This document shows positions 1-8,619 of a stretch of DNA of 33,779 bases, piece by piece. The stretch's first letter is position 1. Each line of letters starts with the position of its first letter. The notes beneath the pieces are model-generated. The model did not search any database, was not told the DNA's origin, and saw nothing but the letters and a program-made list of their open reading frames with translations. A program made the position numbers and the translations under genes. The DNA lies in contig JAFAMT010000293.1 of NCBI GenBank assembly GCA_019233085.1, positions 1 to 33,779 of the forward strand. Reading direction: 5' to 3'. The DNA is from Herbaspirillum sp. (GTDB taxonomy: Bacteria; Pseudomonadota; Gammaproteobacteria; Burkholderiales; Burkholderiaceae_D).

Positions 1-73
1 GATGGATGGTCTGTCGGTCAAAGTGGCGCCCCGTAGGTGAAGTCTTCGTTGGTGGATTGCATGTGCCGCCGGC

Positions 74-1045
74 TCACATGGCCTGCACGATCATCTCGCC
101 CGAGCGGCCGGGCAGTTCGCCCCAGCTGATCGGCAGGATGGGCAGGAGATCGTTCTTGATGCTTTCGTAGTAGTCACCCATGGAGACCAGTTCGTACCCC
201 TGGGCGCGCCACCCGGCGAGCAGTCGTTCGAAAATGGGGCCGAGTTTCTGTCCTTCAAGCTCTGCGTGCAGGGTGAAGACGTGATCACGTGGTTGCTTGG
301 TCAGCTGCAGCAAAAATTCCGCGGCATTGCCGGCATCGATCATCTTGCCGCCGATGGTGCGCCCGAGGATTTCATCCAGCGTAGGCAGGGTGGTCGGCAG
401 TTGCACGCAGGACAGCGGCTTGCCGAAGGCAGAGAGGCGGTGCGGGCCGGCATCGGGGTCGGCCAGGCGGCCGTCTTCACGCAGCTGCGAGCGGCCATCC
501 GAGGAATAGGCAATGCCGAACTGATCCAGCTGCACGAAGGCATGGTCATTCATCTGCCAGCCGGCGGCGCCGTGGGTGCGTGGCGCATGGCCGAAGATGT
601 CATGGTAGCGGCCGTAGGACTGCTGCATGGTCTCGGTGGTCCATTGGGCGCTGGCGGTACGCACGTCGTCCTGCCAGACCCGGTGATCCCAGGTATGGAT
701 GCCGCATTCGAAACCGGCATCGTAGGCGTCGCGCATGAATTGCACGCAGGTCTTGCCGATGTCGGGTGCCGGCAGCAGGGTGCCGTACATCAGGGTCTTC
801 AAGCCATAGTGCTCGACCACCGAAGTGCGCGAGACCTTGCTGAAGAACCCCGGGCGGAAGATCTGCTTGAGCGCCCAGCCGGTGTGATCCGGGCCCAGCG
901 AGAACAGGAAGGTGGCGCCGGCGCCGTGGCGGCGCAGCTGGCTGACCAGGTTGGGAACACCCACGCGGGTACCGCGGTAGGTGTCGGCGTCGATCTTGAG
1001 AGTGAGTTTGGGCAAGTTGGAAACCGGAAGAGGGTGGACGGTCAT
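74..1045 (-). CDS. arnD: Polysaccharide deacetylase family protein, ArnD-like (4-deoxy-4-formamido-L-arabinose-phosphoundecaprenol deformylase)
   Basis: ORF with LTLKIDADTYRGTRVGVPNLVSQLRRHGAGATFLFSLGPDH and HTWDHRVWQ motifs; sits in the arn cluster; internal ATG at 1045 preferred over the ORF-track start at 1150. Confidence 0.85.
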   Translation of the reverse strand: MTVHPLPVSNLPKLTLKIDADTYRGTRVGVPNLVSQLRRHGAGATFLFSLGPDHTGWALKQIFRPGFFSKVSRTSVVEHYGLKTLMYGTLLPAPDIGKTCVQFMRDAYDAGFECGIHTWDHRVWQDDVRTASAQWTTETMQQSYGRYHDIFGHAPRTHGAAGWQMNDHAFVQLDQFGIAYSSDGRSQLREDGRLADPDAGPHRLSAFGKPLSCVQLPTTLPTLDEILGRTIGGKMIDAGNAAEFLLQLTKQPRDHVFTLHAELEGQKLGPIFERLLAGWRAQGYELVSMGDYYESIKNDLLPILPISWGELPGRSGEMIVQAM

Positions 1046-1230
1046 GCGCCGTCCTGTTGTTGCAGGTGCCGGTGCGTTGTCGCCCCGACCATGCTGGTAT
1101 GTGAGACTAGCATTGCGCGCTGGATAGAACAATATGCAGCAGCGCAGCATACAGCGTCATTTGCGGTACGCAGACGCATCTGTTGCTTGATAAAAAGACA
1201 ATGCATTGTCCATCGCGTCAGGGTCCCAAA

Positions 1231-1260
1231 AGCAAAACCGCGCCAGAAGCGCGGTTTGCT
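1231..1260 (-). terminator. Terminator-like hairpin downstream of the arnA decarboxylase gene
   Basis: AGCAAAACCGCGC-cagaa-GCGCGGTTTGCT stem with a one-base bulge; minus-strand 3' side followed by a short U run (CTTTTGGG). Confidence 0.55.
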
Positions 1261-1282
1261 GGAGGCAAGGCTGAAGGAAAGA

Positions 1283-2338
1283 TCAGTCCATCAGGGCGCG
1301 GGCCTCAGCCACCTGGCTGCGGTAGGCGTCGAAGATGTTGCGCAGGGTGTCGGCCATGTTGGTCTTGGGCGCCCAGTTCAGTTCTTCGCAGGTGTTGGTG
1401 ATCTTGGGCACGCGGTTCTGCACGTCCTGGTAACCCTTGCCGTAGTAGGCGGCCGAGGTGGTTTCCACCAGCTTGACGTCCTTGGCGGTGTCGGCGTACT
1501 CGGGGTACTCGGCGGCCAGCTTCAGCATCATGTCGGCCAGGTCCCTGATCGAGTAGTTGTTGGTCGGGTTGCCGATGTTGTAGATCTTGCCCGAGGCCAC
1601 GCCGCCTTCATTGGCGATGATCTTCATCAGCGCGTCGATGCCGTCGTCGATGTAGGTGAAGGCGCGCTTCTGCAGGCCGCCATCGACCAGGGAGATGTTC
1701 TCGCCACGGACGATATGGCCGAAGAACTGGGTCACCACGCGGGAAGAGCCTTCCTTGGGGGTGTGGATCGAATCCAGGCCGGCGCCGATCCAGTTGAACG
1801 GACGGAACAGGGTGAAGTTCAGGTTGGCTTCCATGCCGTAGCCCCAGATCACGCGGTCCATCAGCTGCTTGGCGCAGGAGTAGATCCAGCGCGGCTTGTT
1901 GATCGGGCCGCAGATCAGTTCGGACTCTTCCGGATCGAATTCCTCGTCATGGCACATGCCATAGACTTCCGAGGTCGAGGGGAAGACCAGGTGCTTCTTG
2001 TACTTGGCGGCCGAACGTACGATCGGCAGGTTGGCTTCGAAGTCCAGCTCGAACACGCGCAGCGGGGCACTGACGTAGGTCGAGGGGGTCGCGATGGCCA
2101 CCAGCGGCAGGATCACGTCACACTTCTTGACGTGGTATTCCACCCATTCCTGGTTGATGGTGATGTCGCCCTCGAAGAAGTGCATGCGCGACTTGTAGGC
2201 CTCGTTTTCCAGAATGTCGGTGATACGGTCGGTCATCATGTCCATGCCGTAGACGTGCCAGTCCGTGGTTTCCAGGATGCGCTTGGACAGGTGGTGGCCG
2301 ATGAAGCCGTTGACGCCGAGAATGAGGACTTTTTTCAT
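1283..2338 (-). CDS. arnA: NAD-dependent epimerase/decarboxylase, equivalent to the ArnA C-terminal (UDP-glucuronate decarboxylase) domain
   Basis: MKKVLILGVNGFIGHHLSKRILETTDWHVYGMDM Rossmann start; YSCAKQLMDR and FRPFNWIGAGLDSI motifs typical of ArnA decarboxylase. Confidence 0.88.
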   Translation of the reverse strand: MKKVLILGVNGFIGHHLSKRILETTDWHVYGMDMMTDRITDILENEAYKSRMHFFEGDITINQEWVEYHVKKCDVILPLVAIATPSTYVSAPLRVFELDFEANLPIVRSAAKYKKHLVFPSTSEVYGMCHDEEFDPEESELICGPINKPRWIYSCAKQLMDRVIWGYGMEANLNFTLFRPFNWIGAGLDSIHTPKEGSSRVVTQFFGHIVRGENISLVDGGLQKRAFTYIDDGIDALMKIIANEGGVASGKIYNIGNPTNNYSIRDLADMMLKLAAEYPEYADTAKDVKLVETTSAAYYGKGYQDVQNRVPKITNTCEELNWAPKTNMADTLRNIFDAYRSQVAEARALMD

Positions 2339-2368
2339 AATGTTGAGAGCTTGGTGAATGGCCGGACT

Positions 2369-3286
2369 TCAGGAGGCCATGTATTTCAGGTAATTGTTGA
2401 GCGAAGCATCCTGATCATTGATCTGGATGCCCAGGATCTGGAGGAAGTTGCCATCGCCACAACGCGCGTACAACTTGCCGCCTTCGAAGAACTTGTCCTG
2501 CATGCCATGGGCCCGCTGCAGGGCAGGATGGGCCGATGGCGGAACCAGCCGGGTTCTCGTGACCGTAATTTTATCACCCGCGATTTCTTCGAAGGCACCT
2601 GGATACGGTGGAGCCACCGCGCGCACCAGATTGTGCACCTCGCGGGCGGTGCGGCGCCAGTCGATACGGCCATCTTCGGGCTTGCGACCACCATAGTAGC
2701 TGCCCTTGGACAAGTCGTTGGGCATGTTGGGCGTGCGGCCCGAGAGCATGGCCGGCAGCACGTTCCACAGCGTCAGTTCGGCCGCCACGACCACCTTGCC
2801 GAATACTTCGTGGGCGGTATCGTCAGGCAGGATGGGCACCGAGGTCTGGGCCACGATGGCGCCGGCATCGGGTTTGATGGTCATTTCATGCAGGGTGGCG
2901 CCGGTCTCGGTCTCGCCATGCAGCACCGCCCAGTTGATCGGCACGCGACCGCGATACTTGGGCAGCAGCGAGCCGTGCATGTTGTAGGCCCCGTGCTTGG
3001 CCAGCGCCAGCACTTCCACTGGCAGCATGTGGCGGTAGTAGAAGCTGAAGATGAAGTCCGGCTGCGCAGCCTGCACCTGGGCCAGCAGCTGCGGCGACTT
3101 GGGGTCGGTGGGGGTGATGCAGGTGATGCCATTTTCGCGGCAGACCCCGGCTACCGAGCCGAACCAGATGTTCTCGGTGGCGCTGTCTTCGTGGGTGACC
3201 ACCAGAGAGACCTGCACGCCACGGGCGAGCAAGACTTTCAGGCAGCGCACGCCCACGTCATGGTAGGCAAAGACGACGGCATTCAT
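2369..3286 (-). CDS. Formyltransferase, equivalent to the ArnA N-terminal (UDP-L-Ara4N formyltransferase) domain
   Basis: MNAVVFAYHDVGVRCLKVLLARGVQVSLVVTHEDSATENIWFGSV; formyltransferase core with SFYYRHMLP and NMHGSLLPKYRGRVPINWAVLHGETETGATLHEM. Confidence 0.88.
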   Translation of the reverse strand: MNAVVFAYHDVGVRCLKVLLARGVQVSLVVTHEDSATENIWFGSVAGVCRENGITCITPTDPKSPQLLAQVQAAQPDFIFSFYYRHMLPVEVLALAKHGAYNMHGSLLPKYRGRVPINWAVLHGETETGATLHEMTIKPDAGAIVAQTSVPILPDDTAHEVFGKVVVAAELTLWNVLPAMLSGRTPNMPNDLSKGSYYGGRKPEDGRIDWRRTAREVHNLVRAVAPPYPGAFEEIAGDKITVTRTRLVPPSAHPALQRAHGMQDKFFEGGKLYARCGDGNFLQILGIQINDQDASLNNYLKYMAS

Positions 3287-4239
3287 GATGTTTGACTGTC
3301 TTCTTCAGAGGATTTCTCGAGGATGGCCTGCACCACATAGCGCGGGCGCGCACGCACCTGCATGTAGATGCGGCCGATGTATTCGCCCAGGAGGCCGATC
3401 GAGAACAGGATCACGCCCATCAGGAAGAAGGTGATCGCGAAGAGGGTGAAGACACCGCCCACTTCGGCGCCGATCAACAGGCGGCGCAGCACGATCAGGA
3501 TGAACAGCGCCGCCGAGGCGAACGACAGGGCGATGCCCAGCAGCGAGAAGAACTGCAGCGGCACCAGCGAGAAACCGGTCACCAGGTCGAAGTTGAGGCG
3601 GATGAGGCTGTAGAACGAATACTTCGACTCGCCCGCCGAGCGTTCCTCGTGCTCCACCACGATCTCGGTCGGGTTGCGGGCGAAGGTATAGGCCAGCGCC
3701 GGTACGAAGGTATTGACTTCACGGCATTTGTTGACCAGGTCGATCACGTTGCGGCCATAGGCACGCAGCATGTTGCCCTGGTCGGTCATCTTGATGCGGG
3801 TGATCTTTTCGCGCAGGCGGTTGGTGGCCTTGGAGGCGTAGGTGCGCCATGCCGAATCCTGGCGCTTGCGGCGGATCGAGCCGACGTAGTCGTAGCCTTC
3901 GCGCATCTTGGCCACCAGGTTGCCGATCTCCTCGGGGGGATTCTGCAGGTCGGCGTCGAGGGTCACCACGACATCGCCACGGGTGGCTTCGAAGCCGGCC
4001 ATGATGGCCATGTGCTGGCCATAGTTGCCGTTGAACAGGACCACGCGCGTGACGTCCGGGCGCACGCGATACTGTTCGGCCAGGATGCAGGCCGAGCGGT
4101 CGCGGCTGCCATCATTGACGAAGATGACTTCATAGCTGTAGCCCAACGCGTCCAGCGCCGGATAAAGGCGCGCGAACAGCTTGGATAGCCCGGATTCCTC
4201 GTTGTATACCGGGATGACGACGGACAGTTCTGGTTTCAT
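3283..4239 (-). CDS. arnC: Glycosyltransferase family 2, ArnC-like undecaprenyl-phosphate Ara4FN transferase
   Basis: LSVVIPVYNEESGLSKLFARL, VTLDADLQNPPEEI, C-terminal TM helices; overlaps the next gene start by 4 nt; ATG at 4239. Confidence 0.88.
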   Translation of the reverse strand: MKPELSVVIPVYNEESGLSKLFARLYPALDALGYSYEVIFVNDGSRDRSACILAEQYRVRPDVTRVVLFNGNYGQHMAIMAGFEATRGDVVVTLDADLQNPPEEIGNLVAKMREGYDYVGSIRRKRQDSAWRTYASKATNRLREKITRIKMTDQGNMLRAYGRNVIDLVNKCREVNTFVPALAYTFARNPTEIVVEHEERSAGESKYSFYSLIRLNFDLVTGFSLVPLQFFSLLGIALSFASAALFILIVLRRLLIGAEVGGVFTLFAITFFLMGVILFSIGLLGEYIGRIYMQVRARPRYVVQAILEKSSEEDSQTS

Positions 4240-4284
4240 CAAATGCTTGAAATGCTTGTGCTGAAATAAATCAAAGGCCCGATG

Positions 4285-4310
4285 CGCCGCGACCGATTGT
4301 CGTCGCGGCG
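4285..4310 (-). other. Intercistronic hairpin between arnB and arnC
   Basis: CGCCGCGAC (4285-4293) / GTCGCGGCG (4302-4310), perfect 9-bp stem with 8-nt loop, with flanking ggcc/ggcc pairing. Confidence 0.6.
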
Positions 4311-4377
4311 TTCAGGCCCGCTTGATACCAAGGGAACACCACTGTTGCGGCAGTGCAAATAAAACGAATTACATTGA

Positions 4378-4408
4378 ATTATGCCAAATTGTCGAATGAA
4401 TATGTCAA
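4378..4408 (-). promoter_or_regulatory. Candidate internal sigma70 promoter upstream of arnC
   Basis: Minus strand TTGACA (4408-4403), 19-nt spacer, CATAAT (4383-4378) in an AT-rich island; spacer slightly long. Confidence 0.4.
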
Positions 4409-4420
4409 TTCGGCAATAAA

Positions 4421-5542
4421 TCAACGAAGTACCGATTTTACCGTTTCGACTGCGCGGACAACGTCATCTTTACTCATTGCATTGAACATCGGCAAGGAGA
4501 CGATGCGCTGGCCTACGCGTTCGGACACCGGGAACATGCCTTCCTTGAAGCCACGGTCGCGGTACAGCTTGAGCAGGTGGATGGCCGGGTAGTGATAGCC
4601 GATGCCGACCTGCTGCTCCATCATCTTTTCCATGAACGCGGCGCGGGTGATGCGCTCGGGCAGCACCAGCTGGAACATGTGCCAGTTCGAGTTCTCGAAG
4701 TCGGCCACCGGCAGCTGGGCGCCGTATTGTGCCTCGAAGTCGGTGCCAAAGCAGGCGAAGTAGTGGCGCGCCAGCTCCTTGCGATGGGCGGTGATGGCAT
4801 CGATGTGGGCAAACTGGCCCAGGCCGATGGCGGCGGCCACGTCGGTCATGTTGAACTTGCCGCCCAGGACATCGACTTCCAGGCCGTCGAAACCGCTGCG
4901 GGTGACGCCTTGCAGGCGGTATTTCTCGGCCAGGCGCGCCTCCTCTGCGTTGTTGAGCACCAGAAAGCCACCTTCGGAGCTGGTGATGTTCTTGTTGGCC
5001 TGCAGGCTGAAGGAGACGAAGTCGCCGAAGGCGCCGATGCGCTTGCCGTTCCAGGTCGAACCCAGCGCCTGGGCTGCGTCTTCCACCACGCGCAGCTTGT
5101 GCTTGGCGGCAATCGCATACAGGTGGTCCATGTCGACCGGCAGGCCTGACAGGTAGACCGGGATCACGGCCTTGGTGCGCGGGGTGATGGCGGCTTCCAG
5201 GCGGTCCAGGTCGATGTTGCGGGTGACCGGGTCGATATCGGCGAAGACCGGGGTGGCGCCGGTTTCCAGGATCACGTTGGCGGTGGCGACCCAGGAGATC
5301 GGGGTGGTGATGACTTCGTCGCCGGGGCCGATGCCGGCGATGCGCAGCGCGATCTCCATGGTGCAGGTGCCGGAGTTGAAGGTACGCACGATGCGCCCGC
5401 CCAGATAGTCCGACAAGGCCTTTTCGAACGCCTGCACCTTGGGCCCGCTGGTGATCCAGCCCGAACGCAGCACCTCGCCGACGGCGGCGATGGTGGGTTC
5501 ATCGATGGTGGGTTTGGCAAAAGGCAGGAAGGGCAGGCTCAT
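4421..5542 (-). CDS. arnB: DegT/DnrJ/EryC1-family aminotransferase, ArnB-like
   Basis: MSLPFLPFAKPTIDEPTIAAVGEVLRSGWITSGPKVQAFE; PLP motif SFSLQANKNITSSEGG. Confidence 0.88.
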   Translation of the reverse strand: MSLPFLPFAKPTIDEPTIAAVGEVLRSGWITSGPKVQAFEKALSDYLGGRIVRTFNSGTCTMEIALRIAGIGPGDEVITTPISWVATANVILETGATPVFADIDPVTRNIDLDRLEAAITPRTKAVIPVYLSGLPVDMDHLYAIAAKHKLRVVEDAAQALGSTWNGKRIGAFGDFVSFSLQANKNITSSEGGFLVLNNAEEARLAEKYRLQGVTRSGFDGLEVDVLGGKFNMTDVAAAIGLGQFAHIDAITAHRKELARHYFACFGTDFEAQYGAQLPVADFENSNWHMFQLVLPERITRAAFMEKMMEQQVGIGYHYPAIHLLKLYRDRGFKEGMFPVSERVGQRIVSLPMFNAMSKDDVVRAVETVKSVLR

Positions 5543-5644
5543 TGTGGAATCCGGTCAGACGATGTTATTGGATGGGGCGGGCAGGCAGCTCGCCACGGCC
5601 GCCCCCGGAAACGACCCCGGGCAACGGCAACTCGTTATTGTAAA

Positions 5645-6016
5645 TCAGCTTCTGGTCAGCAAGACCACGCCGACGATGATCACGCCGATGGCCAGCAGGC
5701 GCTGCAAGGACACCGCTTCTCCCAGGAAGTACCAGGCCCCGACGGCGTTGATGATGTAGCCCAGCGACAGCAGCGGGTAGGCAATGGTCACATCCACCCG
5801 CGACAGGCCGATGATCCAGACGCCCACCGAGATCACATAGCAGGTCAGGCCGCCGATGATGGGCAGCTGGGTTGCCAGTTTCAGGCCGGTCGAAAACCAG
5901 TTCTCGGCCGTGAGGTGGATCGCGCCCACGGCATTGGTGCCGGCCTTGAGCAGCAGTTGCGCCACGGCATTGAGGCAGATGCCGACGAAGATGAAGCCGA
6001 AGGTGGTCAGGTTCAT
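5645..6016 (-). CDS. Small EamA/SMR-like membrane protein, ArnE/ArnF-like flippase subunit
   Basis: 123 aa, four TM helices, LNAVAQLLLKAG and SLGYIINAVGAWYFLGEAVS; start overlaps the arnT stop (ATGA). Confidence 0.75.
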   Translation of the reverse strand: MNLTTFGFIFVGICLNAVAQLLLKAGTNAVGAIHLTAENWFSTGLKLATQLPIIGGLTCYVISVGVWIIGLSRVDVTIAYPLLSLGYIINAVGAWYFLGEAVSLQRLLAIGVIIVGVVLLTRS

Positions 6017-7731
6017 TTGCCGGCCTTCTTGACGTTGGCCTCGGGAGCCGGGTCATTGGCCACGATCACGCGGCGCGGATCCTGGCCGATCAGGCGCATG
6101 GGCAGCTTGCGTTCCTGCAGTTGCAGGTAGATCTTGGGGTCGATGATGGCGACATCCTTCTTGCCGGCACCGTGGTCGGCCACCCATTGCGCCACGAAGG
6201 CATCGACGGTCGGCAGCCACAGCTGCGGCTCCTGCTTCAGGCCGAACTCCATCTCATCGGCATGCTGCACCAGGATCATGGTGCGGCGCAGGTAGAAGGG
6301 CAGTGCCTGTTCGTAGCGACCCACCAGGTAGACCGGGGTTTCGGGCTTCAATTCGGCTTCCAGCGTGGGCAGGTAGTCGACGCCGGCGGAGTAGCGGCCT
6401 TGCGGGTCGTGGCCCAGCATGAGCAGCTGGCCGGCGGCAAAGGCACTGACGGCCAGCGCCGTGACGGCCCAGTCCTTGTGCTGGCGCGCCAGGCGGATGG
6501 CGGCGATGCCGCCGACAAAGAAGATCAGCGTGGCCGCGTAGATGTAGGGCACGTGCGCCTCGATCAGCGGCAGCGAATAGGCATCCTTGGCCAGCGACGG
6601 CACGCGCGGGATGAAGGCCAGGCCGACGGCGGCCGGCAGGGCCACCAGCGAGCCGGCCCAGGCCAGGGCCTTGTGGTCGGCTTCTTCAAGGTAGCAGGCG
6701 ATCAGCAGGGCCAGTGCCGGGAAGATCGGCAGGATGTAGGACGGCAGCTTGGAGTCCGAGATGCTGAAGAACACGAAGATGAACACCGACCACACCAGCA
6801 GCAGCCGCTTGGGCTGGAAGCGGCCACCGTTGAGGCTGTTGTAGCCGGCCGTATCGCGCTGCTCGTGCGTACCCTGCCACAGGCTCTGGAAGAACACGCC
6901 CAGCCAGGGGATGATGCCCAGCACCAGGATGGGAATGAAGTAATACCAGGGACCGGTACGGCTATGGATCTTGGTGGTGAAGCGCTGGAAGTGCTCGTGG
7001 ATGAAGAAGAATTGCGGGAATTCCGGGTTGCGCAGCGACACCGCCACGAACCAGGGCGTACAGATGGCGAAGAACAGCAGCAGGCCCTTGACCAGGTGCA
7101 GGCGCTTCCAGATCGCCCAGTCGCGGGCGAAGAGGGTGTACAGCACCAGCACCGCGCCGGGCAGCACGATGCCGATCAGGCCCTTGGAGAGCGTCGCCAG
7201 GGCCATGCCGGCCCAGCACAGCAGCATCCAGTTGCGCTGGCTCTCACGGGAGGCGCCATCGCGCTGCGCCATCAGCAGGGCGCACAGCGAGATGGTCATC
7301 ATGCCCGACAGGCCCATGTCCAGCGTGTTGATGTGGCCCATGCCGGCCCAGAAGAAGCTGGAAGCCAGCACCAGCGCGGCATAGAAGCCGACCCGGCCGT
7401 TGAAGATGCGGCTGCCGGTATAGCCTGCCAGGCCGATGCCCAGCAAGCCGCACAGGCCCGTCCACAGGCGCGCCTGCCATTCACCCAGGCCGAAGAGCTC
7501 GAAGGTGATGGCGTTCATCCAGGTTTGCAGGGGGGGCTTCTCGAAATACTTGATGCCATTCAGGCGGGTGGTGATCCAGTCCTGGGTGGCCACCATTTCG
7601 CGTGCCATTTCGGCGTAGCGGCCCTCATCGGTAGGGACCAGGACGCGCGCGCCCAGCATCCAGAACCAGGCCAGCAGGAAGAGAATGAGCAGCGTCCAGA
7701 CGAACGCCTTGGATTTATACAGTTCGCGCAT
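6013..7731 (-). CDS. arnT: PMT-family glycosyltransferase, ArnT-like
   Basis: DEGRYAEMAREMVATQDWITTRLNGIKYFEKPPLQTWM signature plus multiple TM helices. Confidence 0.85.
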   Translation of the reverse strand: MRELYKSKAFVWTLLILFLLAWFWMLGARVLVPTDEGRYAEMAREMVATQDWITTRLNGIKYFEKPPLQTWMNAITFELFGLGEWQARLWTGLCGLLGIGLAGYTGSRIFNGRVGFYAALVLASSFFWAGMGHINTLDMGLSGMMTISLCALLMAQRDGASRESQRNWMLLCWAGMALATLSKGLIGIVLPGAVLVLYTLFARDWAIWKRLHLVKGLLLFFAICTPWFVAVSLRNPEFPQFFFIHEHFQRFTTKIHSRTGPWYYFIPILVLGIIPWLGVFFQSLWQGTHEQRDTAGYNSLNGGRFQPKRLLLVWSVFIFVFFSISDSKLPSYILPIFPALALLIACYLEEADHKALAWAGSLVALPAAVGLAFIPRVPSLAKDAYSLPLIEAHVPYIYAATLIFFVGGIAAIRLARQHKDWAVTALAVSAFAAGQLLMLGHDPQGRYSAGVDYLPTLEAELKPETPVYLVGRYEQALPFYLRRTMILVQHADEMEFGLKQEPQLWLPTVDAFVAQWVADHGAGKKDVAIIDPKIYLQLQERKLPMRLIGQDPRRVIVANDPAPEANVKKAGK

Positions 7732-7750
7732 TGTTGACAGCGTTTCCTTG

Positions 7751-7800
7751 TGCGTGTTTTTGCGTGTTTGTGCGTATTGATGCGTATCGATGCGTTTTCC
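7751..7800. repeat. Five degenerate 10-bp direct repeats (TGCGTnTnnn / ACGCA on the minus strand)
   Basis: tgcgtgtttt tgcgtgtttg tgcgtattga tgcgtatcga tgcgttttcc read directly in phase. Confidence 0.85.
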
Positions 7801-7828
7801 TGGGCCTCTCCTGGCCGCAAGGGCGCAC

Positions 7829-8209
7829 TCAGGCGGACGGGGCGATGATCAGCGCCAGCGCCACCTTGCGGCCTTCGGCCATGAGGATGTTGTAGGTGCG
7901 GCAGGCGGCCTGGTTGTCCATGCATTCCACGCCGATGCGGCGCGCCGTCAGTACCGTGGTCAGCTTGGGATGGACGAAGCGCTGGCGCTCGCCCGTCCCC
8001 AGGATCACCACGTCCGGCGCGGTGGCGTCGATCTGCTCGAAATGCGCACTGGTGAGCGCCTCGAAGCTGTCGACCGCCCACGGCACCGGCTCGCTTTCGG
8101 GCAGGACCAGCAGGCTGCTGGAGAAACGGATCGCATTGAGCTCGACACCGTCTTCATCGTAGGCGGTGACGGTCTGATATTGCTTGGTTTCGGTTGAGTG
8201 GAGCTTCAT
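7829..8209 (-). CDS. Mth938-like domain (DUF498) protein
   Basis: YDEDGVELNAIRFSSSLLVLP, APDVVILGTGERQRFVHP, GVECMDNQAACRTYNILMAEGRKVALALI. Confidence 0.8.
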   Translation of the reverse strand: MKLHSTETKQYQTVTAYDEDGVELNAIRFSSSLLVLPESEPVPWAVDSFEALTSAHFEQIDATAPDVVILGTGERQRFVHPKLTTVLTARRIGVECMDNQAACRTYNILMAEGRKVALALIIAPSA

Positions 8210-8493
8210 CGCAGGATCGGCAGGATGGGTTGCAGGGCAGCGGGGTCACGGGTGATGACCGGGCCGAGATGTCATTCCGACATGCATCGCAGCAACTTGA
8301 TCGTAAAGTGCAGCATTGTAGCCGTTTCCTTACCCGACGCACGCCTATTTGATTGATAAAATGCTTAGCTTTGGGCAAAATGGCCGGTTCCCGGCAAGCC
8401 CTTGGGGCTGCTCCCGCAGCCGCTTTGCAGGTGCTTTGTATTGCACTGCAGCGCAGCCGGGAGGTGTGACGCCAGGCAGGAAAATTCATGGGA

Positions 8494-8547
8494 ACGCGTC
8501 GTCATGGAGACCCCGGAGCCGCAAAGGTTCCAGCTCCGGCGACGCGT
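8494..8547 (+). promoter_or_regulatory. Structured leader hairpin upstream of the alaA-like gene
   Basis: ACGCGTCG (8494-8501) pairs CGACGCGT (8540-8547); CCGGAGC (8513-8519) pairs GCTCCGG (8533-8539); both stems contiguous on the 3' side. Confidence 0.6.
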
Positions 8548-8619
8548 CAGCGCAATCTGGACCACCCGGACCATCCGGACGCGGGCCGTGTTGAAATGAT
8601 CAGAGGACGAGGAAGAGCT

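Noticed and set aside
266-3295. 1009-aa plus-strand ORF opposite arnD/arnA
   Set aside because: Shadow ORF antisense to three well-supported genes; composition (H, V, G, Q-rich) typical of the reverse complement of GC-rich coding sequence
6121-7737. 538-aa plus-strand ORF opposite arnT
   Set aside because: Shadow ORF; low-complexity Q/G/H/R composition with no recognisable domain
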